This document shows positions 8,801 through 18,335 of a stretch of DNA of 64,000 nt, piece after piece. The stretch covers positions 722,744-786,743 of the forward strand of contig NZ_NXGA01000001.1 of the NCBI RefSeq assembly GCF_002802965.1, given 5' to 3'. Made by a program: the position numbers and the translations under genes. This stretch comes from Sporolactobacillus pectinivorans (GTDB lineage Bacteria; Bacillota; Bacilli; Bacillales; Sporolactobacillaceae). The stretch's first letter is position 1; each line of letters opens with the position of its first letter. The notes beneath the pieces are model-generated. The model was not told the DNA's origin. It saw only the letters and a program-made list of their open reading frames with translations, and did no database searches.

Positions 8801-9283
8801 TTACTCGATGCTTAGCATATTGCCGTTATTCGGATATTTTGGACCGTGAACTTTGAGTACACCGTTCTGAAAGGAAGCCTGTGTTTTGGCTCGGTCGATT
8901 GTATACGGCAGCACAACGAAGCGCTCGGCATGGCCGAACTGCCGCTCATGCGAGTAAGTACCTTTTTCTTTATGTTCCGTTTCTATCTCGACGTCATTTT
9001 CAACCGCGATTCTGACTCGGTCCCCAAGTAGCTCGATGTGAATATTTTCGCGCTTCGCTCCGGGCAGATCGGCTTCCACCACCCACTCATCCTTCGTCTC
9101 GTAAAGGCGCACAGGGAATCCGCCTGGAAACATCGAATGATTTTCAAAAAAATCATCGATCGATTTCAGAATGCCGCGAAAGGGATCCTGCTGAAAAAAA
9201 GAATCGAGATCTTCCATCGGGCTGCGTCTTGCCGGATTGCGTTTCATCGGCTGGCGCGGTTCACGAGAGTCCTGCTCATCCAT
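8801..9283 (-). CDS. Small heat shock protein, Hsp20 family
   Basis: A 160-residue cytosolic chaperone with the alpha-crystallin domain (about residues 57-150). Features: EWVVEADLPGAKRENIHIEL, the GTYSHERQFGHAERFVVLP strand region and the FQNGVLKVHGPK end. The N-terminus is charged and carries a DPFRGILKSIDDFF segment typical of the oligomerisation arm. AAGGAGG precedes the ATG at good distance. No CIRCE or other heat-shock operator is visible just upstream. It stands alone, convergent with patA. Confidence 0.9.
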   Translation of the reverse strand: MDEQDSREPRQPMKRNPARRSPMEDLDSFFQQDPFRGILKSIDDFFENHSMFPGGFPVRLYETKDEWVVEADLPGAKRENIHIELLGDRVRIAVENDVEIETEHKEKGTYSHERQFGHAERFVVLPYTIDRAKTQASFQNGVLKVHGPKYPNNGNMLSIE

Positions 9284-9407
9284 ATTGATTCCTCCTTCTT
9301 AAAGCAATCTACTTTAGCATATGAAAAAATATGCAGCTGGTTCGGGCAAATAGACGAATCAGGGTAAAAAGGTACCCGAACAGCAACGCAACATGAAAAA
9401 AACAGAG

Positions 9408-9531
9408 AAGTGATCCGCAAATTTGAAGGACATAACGTGAGGGGACGAGCACTTTGAAGCATTAAAAACTGTCTGCCAGTCAGGCGGTATCGGCCATTAT
9501 GGACCTGTATAGCTTCAGCATCGGATCACTT
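9408..9531. ncRNA. Candidate structured RNA, unassigned
   Basis: Within the 503-base gene-free stretch 9284-9786, AAGTGATCCG (9408-9417) pairs perfectly with CGGATCACTT (9522-9531). Inside, TGAAGC pairs with GCTTCA, and within that are two small hairpins (ACTG/CAGT and CAGG/CCTG). The result is a closed multibranch fold. A TTTTAATAAA follows the outer stem. I do not recognise the family. It could be a small RNA or a recQ leader element; the rest of this gap shows nothing clear. Confidence 0.35.
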
Positions 9532-9786
9532 TTAATAAAATGCAGGAAAAAGCTGGCTCGCTTGCCGTGAAAGAAAGAAGGTAAAAAACGATATTCGACA
9601 CGCAGCGGTTGCTATTCGACAAATAAAGTGAGATATCTTAGGCAGCTATCGGGTTTTGATTGAAAGCCGGTGTCAATGCTAAGCGCCGTTCCTGATTCGT
9701 GAAAAAGAAGGGATGTACTCTATCCTGTGTTAGAATAAAACTAGTAATCTCGTGAACGGATTTTTAGATGAAGGTGGTTTTAGATC

Positions 9787-11574
9787 ATGCAGGATGCAGC
9801 GCTTAAAGTGCTGAAACGTTATTTTGGCTACGATCATTTTCGTAAGGGCCAGGATGAAATCATTGCCCGGTTAATGGCGGGCAGCGATACAGTCGGTATC
9901 ATGCCGACCGGCGGCGGGAAATCGCTCTGTTACCAAATTCCTGCTCTGCTGCTTCCCGGGACGGTGCTCGTGATTTCACCGCTGATCTCTCTGATGAAGG
10001 ATCAGGTCGATGCGCTTAAAGAAGCCGGTATTCCGGCAACGTTCATCAACAGCTCACTCTCCTTCAATGAAGGGAGAGAACGGCTCACCGCCGCGGCGTC
10101 CGGAAAATATAAGCTCGTTTACATCGCACCGGAACGCCTGGAACTGCCCGATTTTCTGCAGGCACTGCAACGGATGGAAGTTTCATTGGTCGCTGTTGAC
10201 GAGGCGCATTGCATTTCGCAGTGGGGACATGATTTTCGGCCAAGTTACCGGAAAATAGAGACGATGCTGGCTTATTTTCCCGAACGGCCTGTCGTTGCCG
10301 CATTGACGGCGACCGCCACGCCGCGGGTTACAGCCGATATCTGCCGTTTGCTGCAGATTTCTCAAGACAGCGTCGTTGCGACCGGGTTCGCCCGCGACAA
10401 TCTTTTTTTTCAGGTGATCCGCGGACAGAATCCGGATGCATTTTTAACAGATTATCTGAAAGAGAATAAGGATCAGCCCGGGATCATTTACGCAGCAACA
10501 CGCAAGGAGGTCGACCGGCTGCACAGCCAGCTTGTCAAGGCAGGGTTTGAGGCGGCCAAATATCATGCCGGCCTTTCGGAAAAGGAGCGGGCGGACAGCC
10601 AGGAGCGCTTTCTCTATGATGATGTGTCGGTGCTCGTAGCAACGAACGCATTCGGCATGGGCATCAATAAATCCAATGTGCGTTTTGTCATCCATTACAG
10701 TATGCCGCGCAATATTGAAGCCTATTACCAGGAGGCCGGGCGTGCCGGACGCGATGGAGAGAAAAGCGACTGTATCCTGCTTTTTTCTCCTCAGGATATT
10801 CGTCTGCAGAAATTTTTCATTGACCAGTCTGACATGGACGAAATATTGAAAAAAGAAGAGTACCACAAACTCGATCAGATGATTGGCTATTGCCATACAG
10901 AATCCTGCCTGCAGGGCTACATTCTGCGTTATTTCGGGGAACAGGAACCGCAGCCATGCAACCATTGCGGTAACTGCCTGGATAAGCGGAAAAAGACGGA
11001 TGTCACCGTGGCTGCTCAAAAAGTGCTGTCATGTGTTAAAAGGCTGCGCGAGCGTTATGGAAAAACGATGGTTGCCAAGGTACTTGCCGGTGCATCTGAT
11101 CAGAAAATCATCAGTTTCAGGTTAGACCATCTGCCGACATACGGTATTATGAAGGATCAGACCCAGAAACAGATCGGCGATTTCATTGACTTTCTGACAG
11201 GCGAGCAGTATCTGGAACCAAGGGGTGGTGCCTATCCGACGCTGGCTCTCGCGCCGCGTGCATTGCCTGTATTAAAGGGAGAAGCGCAGGTTTTCAAGAA
11301 AGGAGCGGTGCAGGCGGTGCAGCTTGAGGTTCATAATGAGCTGTTCGAACAGCTGAAACAAGTACGTAAGGAACTCGCGCAAAAAGAATACGTACCGCCT
11401 TATATCATCTTTTCCGATCAGTCGCTCCGTGAGATGAGTGCGCGGCTCCCGGCAACCGACCGCGATTTTCTGATGATCAAAGGTGTCGGTCAACAGAAAC
11501 TGGAAAAGTATGGACGCGCCTTTATGGAAGCTATTGCTGCTTATGAAGTTTCAGCTGTGGCAAAGGAAGGTTGA
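9787..11574 (+). CDS. recQ: ATP-dependent DNA helicase RecQ
   Basis: A 595-residue 3'-5' DNA helicase for recombination and fork repair. Domains in order: helicase core with TGGGKS Walker A (41-46), DEAH box (VDEAHCISQWGHDFRPSY), TATPRV and the arginine-finger motif QEAGRAGRDG. Then follow a zinc-binding RQC part with cysteines in YCHTESCLQGYILRYFG and PCNHCGNC, and a C-terminal HRDC domain (LRKEL-like start, LPATDRDFLMIKGVGQQKL). Length matches B. subtilis RecQ. GAAGGTGG lies about 11 bases before the ATG. Confidence 0.97.
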   Translation: MQDAALKVLKRYFGYDHFRKGQDEIIARLMAGSDTVGIMPTGGGKSLCYQIPALLLPGTVLVISPLISLMKDQVDALKEAGIPATFINSSLSFNEGRERLTAAASGKYKLVYIAPERLELPDFLQALQRMEVSLVAVDEAHCISQWGHDFRPSYRKIETMLAYFPERPVVAALTATATPRVTADICRLLQISQDSVVATGFARDNLFFQVIRGQNPDAFLTDYLKENKDQPGIIYAATRKEVDRLHSQLVKAGFEAAKYHAGLSEKERADSQERFLYDDVSVLVATNAFGMGINKSNVRFVIHYSMPRNIEAYYQEAGRAGRDGEKSDCILLFSPQDIRLQKFFIDQSDMDEILKKEEYHKLDQMIGYCHTESCLQGYILRYFGEQEPQPCNHCGNCLDKRKKTDVTVAAQKVLSCVKRLRERYGKTMVAKVLAGASDQKIISFRLDHLPTYGIMKDQTQKQIGDFIDFLTGEQYLEPRGGAYPTLALAPRALPVLKGEAQVFKKGAVQAVQLEVHNELFEQLKQVRKELAQKEYVPPYIIFSDQSLREMSARLPATDRDFLMIKGVGQQKLEKYGRAFMEAIAAYEVSAVAKEG

Positions 11575-11632
11575 TTTTGCCTTTTAGTTTTCAAAAAAGC
11601 TACTGCAATTTAAAATAATAAGAAAAAAGGAT

Positions 11633-12382
11633 TTGAGTGAGATGACATCGGTCCTGATTCCAATACCTGCGCATGATTTTGATCCCACTGAAGTAGTGAC
11701 ACCGTGGCTCCGCCTGAGTGCGGAGGGATTCCGTACTGTTTTTGCGACACCGGAAGGAAAACGTGGCTCTGCCGATCCGTTTTTGCTGAAGGGTGTTATT
11801 TTTGGTCGGCTCGGTGCAAAAAAGGCAATCGTGGAGTATTATCACTCACAACTGGAGAAAGATCCGTCCTTTTTAAACCCGATCGCGTATGAAACGATAG
11901 CCGCCGCTGACTATGACGGCCTGCTGCTCCCCGGCGGTCACGCAAAGGGGATGAGGCCCTATCTGGAGAGCCGGGTTCTTCAGAAAAAAGTGCTCGATTT
12001 CTGGAACGCTGAAAAACCGGTTGCAGCAATCTGCCATGGCACCATTGTCCTGGCACGTACCATCAATTCTGAAACCGGGCATTCCGTTATCTACAAAAAG
12101 AAGATGACTAGCCTGACTAAACAGTTGGAGCGTACCGCTTATTACCTTACCGCATGGGCGCGCGGCAGCTATTACCGTACCTACCCGGAATATGTTCAAG
12201 ATGAGGTTACCAGGCATTTGAAAAACAAGTCCAACTATCAGTCGGGACCTTTTCCGACCCGACCTTTTTATGTAAAAGACGGGCACCTGCTGACGGCGCG
12301 CTGGCCGGGCGATGCCGCACTTTTCGCCGATGAATTCGTAAAAATGCTCAATGAAGAACAACTTCTCAAAACGAGGATTTAA
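11633..12382 (+). CDS. DJ-1/PfpI type amidotransferase-like protein
   Basis: A 249-residue protein with the class I glutamine amidotransferase-like fold. The nucleophile elbow is AAICHGTIVLA (Cys near residue 137), and DGLLLPGGHAKGM provides the preceding glycine loop. These proteins act as glyoxalases, chaperones or hydrolases; which applies here is not visible. Start is uncertain: TTG 11633 has AAAGG close by, and ATG 11642 is further away. It follows recQ by 58 bases and may be co-transcribed. Confidence 0.8.
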   Translation: MSEMTSVLIPIPAHDFDPTEVVTPWLRLSAEGFRTVFATPEGKRGSADPFLLKGVIFGRLGAKKAIVEYYHSQLEKDPSFLNPIAYETIAAADYDGLLLPGGHAKGMRPYLESRVLQKKVLDFWNAEKPVAAICHGTIVLARTINSETGHSVIYKKKMTSLTKQLERTAYYLTAWARGSYYRTYPEYVQDEVTRHLKNKSNYQSGPFPTRPFYVKDGHLLTARWPGDAALFADEFVKMLNEEQLLKTRI

Positions 12383-12489
12383 TGCGGGTGCCAATTGCTG
12401 GGATAAGCGAAGTTTCATGGTAAAATAAAATAGAAACCGGCCTGAAAAAAGTGGCTCGCACGCTAGAACAGAGACAGGAGGAATCAGAA

Positions 12490-12819
12490 ATGGGACATGT
12501 ACTTTTACAAATTCACAGCGGAGTATGGGGAATCATGATTCTGCTGTTTATCCTCAGCCTCGTTTTTTATCGCCAGAAGGGTTGGAGCATGGCGCTGCGG
12601 CTTTCCTACCTGATTATGCTCATTACCGGGATATGGATGCTGATCCTGCATCATTTTCCAGCACTTTATGATGTTAAAGGGGTTCTGGCCATCCTGCTGA
12701 TCGGACTGATGGAAATGGCACTCGGCAGACGCCAGAAACAAAAATCCACAACTCTGATTCTGGTGTTCTCAGCAATCGATCTGATTTTGATTTTGCTGAT
12801 CGGCTATAAAGTTATTTAA
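12490..12819 (+). CDS. yisL: YisL family membrane protein (UPF0344)
   Basis: A 109-residue integral membrane protein with four hydrophobic helices and the family phrase LLIGLMEMALGRR before the last helix. Function unknown. AGGAGG stands 9 bases before ATG 12490; the frame is open further upstream but has no ribosome site there. A strong terminator follows. Confidence 0.85.
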   Translation: MGHVLLQIHSGVWGIMILLFILSLVFYRQKGWSMALRLSYLIMLITGIWMLILHHFPALYDVKGVLAILLIGLMEMALGRRQKQKSTTLILVFSAIDLILILLIGYKVI

Positions 12820-12821
12820 TG

Positions 12822-12860
12822 AAAAAGACCTTTCATCTTTAAAAATGAAAGGCCTTTTTC
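12822..12860. terminator. Bidirectional terminator
   Basis: AAAAAGaCCTTTCAT pairs with ATGAAAGGcCTTTTT between the convergent yisL and aminotransferase genes. Confidence 0.9.
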
Positions 12861-12884
12861 AGTTCATGCACAATTTTTTGCTTT

Positions 12885-14072
12885 TTACACACTCAGCTCC
12901 TGCAGCACTCCGGACGATTTAATCCGTTCCGCTGCTTCACGAAGACGATTTTCCGGTTCCAGCAATCCGGCGCGGACATACTGGTCGCCGTTCCGCCCGA
13001 ATCCGATACCTGGTGCCATAGCGACATGTGCACGTTCGATCAGCACGCTGACAAACGTTTCGGATGTGTAGCCTTTTGGCACTTTGAACCAACAGAAGAA
13101 CGAGCCCCTTGGTGCCTGGACATCCCAGCCGATCGCGCGCAGGCTTTCCACAAGCACATTCCGCCTTTTTTCGTAAAGTGCACACAAATTTCGCACGGAT
13201 TCCTGCGACTCGAGCAGAGCAGCCGCGCCGGCGTCTTGAACGGCGCCGAAAACATCGCTGTGTGCGATGTCGTGGAATTTGCCGAGTGTCTGTATGATTG
13301 AAGCATTGCCGGCGGCGAAGCCCAGCCGCCAGCCTGCCATGTTGTAGGTTTTGGAAAAGGTATAGATTTCAATACCCTGTTCCTTTGCTCCGGGAGTCTG
13401 GAGGAAGCTGCGCGGCCGGACGCCGTCGAATCCGAAGGCTGCATAGGCAAAGTCATGTACAACAGGCAGCTGATTGGCGCGGGCAAAGCGGACAGTGTCT
13501 GCAAAGAATCTTTCAGTTGCTATGGCGCCTGTCGGGTTGTTTGGGTAGTTCAACATCAGCAACTTGGCCTGATCCAGAACTTCTCGCGGAATCTCGTGAT
13601 AATCGGGCAGAAATCCATCTTCAGCACATACCGGCATGCCGTAAACTTTGGCGTAGGCCAGTGACGGACAAACAAAATACATCGGATAGCCAGGATCCGT
13701 CGTAATCATCACATCACCGGGATTGAGCAGCGCCTGCGGCAGAGCGGCAATCGCTACCGTGGCTCCGGCAAAAACAGTAATTTCCGTCTCCGGATCAAGT
13801 GTTACTCCGTACTCACGCCGGTAAAACATGGCGATCGCTTCTTTTAAATTTTGCTTGCCGCCGTAGGGTGGGTATCCCTGATTCTCGGGAAGGCGTGACG
13901 CATGATCAAGTGCGCGGACAATGGTATCCGGCGTCGGTTGGTCCGGACTTCCTTTTTCCAGATGGATCAAATCAATTCCGCTCTTGACAATTGCATCGAT
14001 GCGCCGGTCAACATCGGCAAAGTAATTTCCAGGCATCGACTGAAGCAGCCTGGAAGAATTAAAGTCATTCAC
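12885..14072 (-). CDS. PLP aminotransferase, MtnE-like
   Basis: A class I/II aminotransferase of about 395 residues. It resembles B. subtilis MtnE, the transaminase that makes methionine from 4-methylthio-2-oxobutyrate. Shared phrases include GSPDQPTPDTIV, LLMLNYPNNPTGA, VVHDFAYAAFGFDG and the PLP lysine in TFSKTYNMAGWRLGF. I prefer GTG 14072, which lies 8 bases after GGAGG; ATG 14087 is on the ribosome site itself. No other methionine-salvage genes are nearby, so its substrate remains open; an LL-DAP or aromatic substrate is possible. Confidence 0.82.
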   Translation of the reverse strand: MNDFNSSRLLQSMPGNYFADVDRRIDAIVKSGIDLIHLEKGSPDQPTPDTIVRALDHASRLPENQGYPPYGGKQNLKEAIAMFYRREYGVTLDPETEITVFAGATVAIAALPQALLNPGDVMITTDPGYPMYFVCPSLAYAKVYGMPVCAEDGFLPDYHEIPREVLDQAKLLMLNYPNNPTGAIATERFFADTVRFARANQLPVVHDFAYAAFGFDGVRPRSFLQTPGAKEQGIEIYTFSKTYNMAGWRLGFAAGNASIIQTLGKFHDIAHSDVFGAVQDAGAAALLESQESVRNLCALYEKRRNVLVESLRAIGWDVQAPRGSFFCWFKVPKGYTSETFVSVLIERAHVAMAPGIGFGRNGDQYVRAGLLEPENRLREAAERIKSSGVLQELSV

Positions 14073-14419
14073 TATACGAACCTCCATTTCTTCAGTGCCG
14101 GGCGATGAACCTAAGTCGGGAACGCATCGCTTTTCCCCTTTTGGCCTCGCGCATACAATTTGATTTTAATCATTTTATGCCCACATGGCAAAAGCGCAAC
14201 AAGACCGAATCAGTAATGATCAAATAAGTTGGATTCAACCCGCTCAGATCGATTTTTTTCATTTCTGTTCTGTTTTTTTCAGATTCGGTTCTACTCTTGA
14301 ATTTCGGTAGAGTCTGGCACCCAACGCCCGCCCGGCGAATAGGATGGGATAAGAAGCCTATTTTTTAGAGTCGAAAAGCGTACGTCCGTAAAAAGAGGCG
14401 GGCGGGGGAGGGTGGGACT
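14073..14419. other. Divergent intergenic region
   Basis: Holds the promoters of the divergent aminotransferase and yaaH. A CATACAAT-like -10 of mother-cell sigma type lies at 14152-14159, but I see no good -35. Nothing else recognisable. Confidence 0.4.
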
Positions 14420-15679
14420 ATGTTTGTCTATGTTGTAAAATCCGGGGATTCTTTGTTTGGCGTCAGCCAAAAATTTGATGTACCTGTAGATACATTACGA
14501 TCTGTAAACGGCCTATCGGCGACTAACGTTGTGATTGGGCAGGCGCTGCTTGTACCGGGAAGCATCTATACCGTGCAGGCCGGAGACAGTTTCTGGACCA
14601 TTTCACGGGCGGCTCATGTGCCGCTGAGAGCATTGATGCAGGCCAATCCGGGGATCAGTCCGGAGAACCTGAAACCAGGTATGAGGCTGAATCTGCCGTC
14701 GATCGAACGGCGTATAGCCTCTCACTTCAGTTATACCCAGCTAAGGACACCGGCGGTAGATCAAGCGGCCATCTCGGATAATGCCCCATACTTATCTTAT
14801 ATTGCTTTATTTGAAACGCATTTTAACTGGAACGGTGATCTGAGCCCACTCGATGACAGTGCGGGCGTACTTGCAGCCTGGCGCGGGCGTGTGACGCCAA
14901 TTCTGGCGATAACGAATTTAACAGAATCGGGGTTCAATGCTGCTTTGGTGCAGCATGTGTTGAATACGCCAGATGTTCAGACACTGCTGATCGACAATAT
15001 GATTAACCGGGCAACTTCACGGGGCTATGGTGGCATCAATATTGATTTTGAAGGGGTGCTCGCTTCTGACCGCGAGGCGTTCGTTGCATTTCTTCAGGCG
15101 ATAAAGACGAGGGCTCAGGCTGCAAATCTCAATTTAAGTATTGCTGTGCCGGCAAAAACGGATGATACGGTACCGTGGGTTCGCGGCTATGATTATGAGT
15201 CGATTGGTGCCATCGTTGATCAATTTTTTATTATGGCTTATGACTGGCATCACGCTGGCAGTGAGCCGGGGGCGACAGCCCCGCTTGCCGATGTTATGGC
15301 AACGATGAACTATGCGACCAGCTTGATGGATCGAAATAAAATTATTATGGGGACGCCTTTTTATGGCTATGATTGGGTGATTCCATACTCCAGTGGGACG
15401 CCGGGCCGGGCGATCACAAACCAGGCGGCTGTGGATCTTGCAATGAGTGAGCAAGTGCCGATCAATTTCTCAGAAGCGGATCAGGCTGCTTATTTTTACT
15501 ATACGGACGACGGCGGCCAAAATCATGTCGTCTGGTTTGAAGATACGCGCAGTTTGTTTGCCAAAACACGAATTGTGTATAATGAACGGTTAGGCGGCAT
15601 CGGCACCTGGCAGCTGAACTTCGCAATGCCTCAATATCCGTGGGTATTCACCCATTACTTGCAGATTCGTAAAGTCTGA
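14420..15679 (+). CDS. yaaH: Spore peptidoglycan N-acetylglucosaminidase, YaaH/SleL
   Basis: A 419-residue spore coat-associated enzyme that cleaves cortical peptidoglycan fragments during germination. Two N-terminal LysM domains (about 1-46 and 48-94, each starting YVVKSGDSLFG or YTVQAGDSFWT) are followed by a GH18 domain. The catalytic acid is the Glu of GGINIDFEG (near residue 213). Length matches SleL/YaaH of B. subtilis (427). The absence of a signal peptide is normal for proteins assembled from the mother cell. GGGAGG precedes the ATG. Monocistronic. Confidence 0.93.
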   Translation: MFVYVVKSGDSLFGVSQKFDVPVDTLRSVNGLSATNVVIGQALLVPGSIYTVQAGDSFWTISRAAHVPLRALMQANPGISPENLKPGMRLNLPSIERRIASHFSYTQLRTPAVDQAAISDNAPYLSYIALFETHFNWNGDLSPLDDSAGVLAAWRGRVTPILAITNLTESGFNAALVQHVLNTPDVQTLLIDNMINRATSRGYGGINIDFEGVLASDREAFVAFLQAIKTRAQAANLNLSIAVPAKTDDTVPWVRGYDYESIGAIVDQFFIMAYDWHHAGSEPGATAPLADVMATMNYATSLMDRNKIIMGTPFYGYDWVIPYSSGTPGRAITNQAAVDLAMSEQVPINFSEADQAAYFYYTDDGGQNHVVWFEDTRSLFAKTRIVYNERLGGIGTWQLNFAMPQYPWVFTHYLQIRKV

Positions 15680-15780
15680 TCTGCATCGTCGGGTTCGCAT
15701 ATTACGTGAATTTGCCTGTATTTCGTGCTATGTTTGTTAGGGAAAAGTAAACCGAACAGGCATGAAAGTGAGTGAAGTTC

Positions 15781-16650
15781 ATGGAAGAAAAAGTAATCGG
15801 TTTTATCGGAACAGGTGTTATGGGCAAAGGCATGATCCGCAATTTAATGAAGGCGGGCTACGCTCTCCAGGTCTATAACCGGACCAAAAGCAAAGCAGGT
15901 GAGCTGGTGGCTGAAGGTGCGGCCTGGAAAGAAAGTCCGGCAGCCGCTGCGGAAGGCGCGGACGTGGTCATCACCATGGTCGGTTACCCGAAAGATGTCG
16001 AATCCGTTTACTTTGATAATGGGATTCTGGATCATGCACCGAAGGGAGCGTATCTCATTGATATGACCACCTCTTCACCTCAGCTTGCGGAGAAAATCAG
16101 TGCTGCTGCCGAAGAAAAGGGGCTCCATGCCCTCGACGCGCCAGTTTCCGGCGGTGACGTCGGCGCGGAGAACGGCACGCTGTCGATCATGATCGGTGGC
16201 AAGAAGGAAGATGCCGAGACGCTGGCCGCTGTCTTCCAGACAATAGGAAAAAAGATTGTCTATCAGGGCAAGGCGGGATCCGGTCAGCATACGAAAATGG
16301 CGAACCAGATTGCGATCGCTTCAAACATGATTGGCGTCGCTGAAGCGCTGGCTTATGCAAGACACGCGGGTCTTGACACGGACAAAGTGATGGAAAGTAT
16401 TGAAACCGGTGCGGCCGGAAGCTGGTCGTTGACCAATCTTGGCCGGCGGATGCTGAAAGGTGATTTTGAGCCGGGTTTTTATATTAAGCATCTGATTAAG
16501 GATGAACGGATCGCACTTGAATCGGCCAGGACCATGGGGCTTGAAACGCCGGGACTGTCATTGTCCAAGAAAATATACGATGAATTGGCTGATGCGGGTG
16601 AAGAAAACAGCGGAACACAGGCTATTTATAAAAAATATCAGCAGGATTAA
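15781..16650 (+). CDS. ykwC: NAD(P)-dependent beta-hydroxyacid dehydrogenase, YkwC-like
   Basis: A 289-residue member of the 3-hydroxyisobutyrate/6-phosphogluconate dehydrogenase superfamily. Rossmann motif GFIGTGVMGKGM (about 6-17), substrate loop DAPVSGGDVGAENGTLSIM, and the catalytic lysine in the GSGQHTKMANQ helix. NRTKSKA after the second strand suggests NADP preference. Length equals B. subtilis YkwC. ATG 15781 chosen; a GTG at 15772 is in frame but too near the ribosome site. The exact substrate is not evident. Confidence 0.88.
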   Translation: MEEKVIGFIGTGVMGKGMIRNLMKAGYALQVYNRTKSKAGELVAEGAAWKESPAAAAEGADVVITMVGYPKDVESVYFDNGILDHAPKGAYLIDMTTSSPQLAEKISAAAEEKGLHALDAPVSGGDVGAENGTLSIMIGGKKEDAETLAAVFQTIGKKIVYQGKAGSGQHTKMANQIAIASNMIGVAEALAYARHAGLDTDKVMESIETGAAGSWSLTNLGRRMLKGDFEPGFYIKHLIKDERIALESARTMGLETPGLSLSKKIYDELADAGEENSGTQAIYKKYQQD

Positions 16651-16680
16651 CTGATCTTGTTGTTATTCCTGATCAAACAG

Positions 16681-16728
16681 AAAACCGTCGTCCGTTATTA
16701 GACTTGATAAAATAGCAGCAGCGGTTTT
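16681..16728 (+). terminator. Weak terminator after ykwC
   Basis: AAAACCG pairs with CGGTTTT over a loop of about 33 bases, followed by a T-rich tract. The long loop makes this uncertain. Confidence 0.4.
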
Positions 16729-16877
16729 TTTATTTTTATGCCGCATCTGTCATCAGAAGCCATGCGTTCATTACATGCCCATGACAGGGAAAACGTTAAT
16801 TGTTCGAAAAAAATCGTTCATTAAGAGATGCTGCAATAAATAATAAAGTTATGCCTGATCGTTGAGGAGGCTAATCA

Positions 16878-17252
16878 ATGAAATTTTTTATTGCTGTAGG
16901 CGCTATTCTTGCTTTTCTTTCCGTCGCATTCGGTGCATTTGGCGCACACGCCCTCAAGGAACGTCTCGGTGAACATTATTTATCTATTTACCAGACAGGT
17001 GTCCAGTATCAGATGTTCCATAGCGTGGGGCTGATTTTGATCGGTCTTTTGGCGTTAACGGCTTTCCAGGGCTCAGTCGGACTCCTTCACTGGGCAGGCT
17101 GGCTGATGATTGCCGGCATCGTCTTTTTTTCCGGAAGCCTTTATGCACTAAGTATCAGCAGAATCGATTTTCTGGGAATCATTACACCATTCGGCGGGGT
17201 TGCCTTCCTGCTCAGTTGGATTCTTGTCGCAGCGGCAGTGATCAAAGGTTGA
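16878..17252 (+). CDS. ywdK: DUF423 membrane protein YwdK
   Basis: A 124-residue membrane protein with four helices and the DUF423 signature GAFGAHALKERL near residues 20-31 plus FSGSLYALSI later. Function unknown. GAGGAGG stands 7 bases before the ATG. In B. subtilis ywdK sits beside gerQ (ywdL); here a LysR/EamA pair separates them, a small rearrangement. Confidence 0.9.
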   Translation: MKFFIAVGAILAFLSVAFGAFGAHALKERLGEHYLSIYQTGVQYQMFHSVGLILIGLLALTAFQGSVGLLHWAGWLMIAGIVFFSGSLYALSISRIDFLGIITPFGGVAFLLSWILVAAAVIKG

Positions 17253-17303
17253 CCAATCTGTGGTGAGATGAACGAGTTGCAGATCTGCGGAAATTTGAAT
17301 AAT

Positions 17304-17345
17304 GAAAGAGGACTTTTTGCTATTGGTGAAGGGTCCTTTTTTTAC
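17304..17345. terminator. Convergent terminator ywdK/LysR gene
   Basis: AAAGAGGAC pairs with GTCCTTTTTT with a T run on the plus side and A-rich flank on the other. It overlaps the last bases of the LysR gene. Confidence 0.7.
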
Positions 17346-18214
17346 GATACACCGTTTCCGATCACTTGCTTCGCGATGGCAACAAACTGTTTCGCAGCGG
17401 GTGATGGATGGGTGGAGGTAGCAAGCCCGATCGTCCGATAACTGTCCTTTTCGAGGGGAATGGCTTTCAGCGGTGTGATGTTTCCTGGAATGACCAGCTC
17501 TGGTAGAATGCTGATGCCGAGGTGATGGGAGACCATTGCCAAAATAGCATTTTCCTCCATCAATTCAAAGCGGATTTTGGGATGAACGCCGTTCTCGGCC
17601 AGAATCCGCTTGACCTCATGGTAGCCGCCGAATGCCGGCATAATAAACGGCTCTTGCTCCATCTGGCTGAATGAGATGCAGGTCTGATTGTACAGCACAC
17701 TTTTCGGAGATACAATGCAGAGAATCCGGTCTCTGATCAGCGGCGTCACCGTCAATTGATCAGAATGATATTTATTGACAAAGCCGCAGTCCAGTTTACC
17801 GCTGATGACCTGTTCTTCAATTTCCTCATAATTTCCTTCCGTCAGCCGGATTTGTAATTCCGGACACTTTTTATCCATCACCTGGATAATCTGCGGCAGC
17901 AGGTGCCGGGATACGCTGGTAAATACTCCAATGCAGAGCGACCCTCCAGTCACACCGAGAATCGATGCGGCTTCCTGATGAAGTTTTTCATCAGACCGCA
18001 CGATGCGCTGGATGGATGGAAGAAGCTGCATACCTTCCCGGGTCAGACTGATCCCGGAACGATGCCTGCTAATCAACCGGAAACCAAATTCTTCTTCAAG
18101 GCCGGCTACTGCATGGCTGACTGCAGATTGCGTCAGACCGAGCTGATCGGCCGCCTTTGTAAAACTTTTCACTTCATCTACTTTGACAAGGACTTGATAT
18201 TTTATCAGGCTCAT
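17342..18214 (-). CDS. LysR family transcriptional regulator
   Basis: A 290-residue LysR regulator: N-terminal winged helix (SFTKAADQLGLTQSAVSHAV, about 16-35) and a C-terminal two-lobed inducer domain. It is divergent from an EamA exporter gene with 121 bases between, the usual layout for a regulator and its target. A symmetrical T-N11-A site lies in that gap. GAGGCGGG precedes the ATG. The inducer is unknown; a metabolite exported by the partner is the natural guess. Confidence 0.92.
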   Translation of the reverse strand: MSLIKYQVLVKVDEVKSFTKAADQLGLTQSAVSHAVAGLEEEFGFRLISRHRSGISLTREGMQLLPSIQRIVRSDEKLHQEAASILGVTGGSLCIGVFTSVSRHLLPQIIQVMDKKCPELQIRLTEGNYEEIEEQVISGKLDCGFVNKYHSDQLTVTPLIRDRILCIVSPKSVLYNQTCISFSQMEQEPFIMPAFGGYHEVKRILAENGVHPKIRFELMEENAILAMVSHHLGISILPELVIPGNITPLKAIPLEKDSYRTIGLATSTHPSPAAKQFVAIAKQVIGNGVS

Positions 18215-18231
18215 AACCCGCCTCTTTCTTC

Positions 18232-18246
18232 ATGAAAATATTTCAT
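18232..18246. promoter_or_regulatory. Candidate LysR box
   Basis: ATGAAA-N3-TTTCAT is an inverted repeat with the T-N11-A core that LysR proteins recognise. It lies 18 bases before the LysR start in the divergent gap with the EamA gene. Assignment to this regulator is inference. Confidence 0.5.
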
Positions 18247-18335
18247 ACTAATAATTATAAAGATTCATTTTATTAATGCAAAAATAAATAATATACTGAT
18301 CTGTGGAATAATAATGGATTGGAAGAGATGTAACG

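Noticed and set aside
10444..11019. Minus-strand open frame of 191 residues inside recQ
   Set aside because: Shadow of the recQ reading frame; no start signal and unnatural composition.
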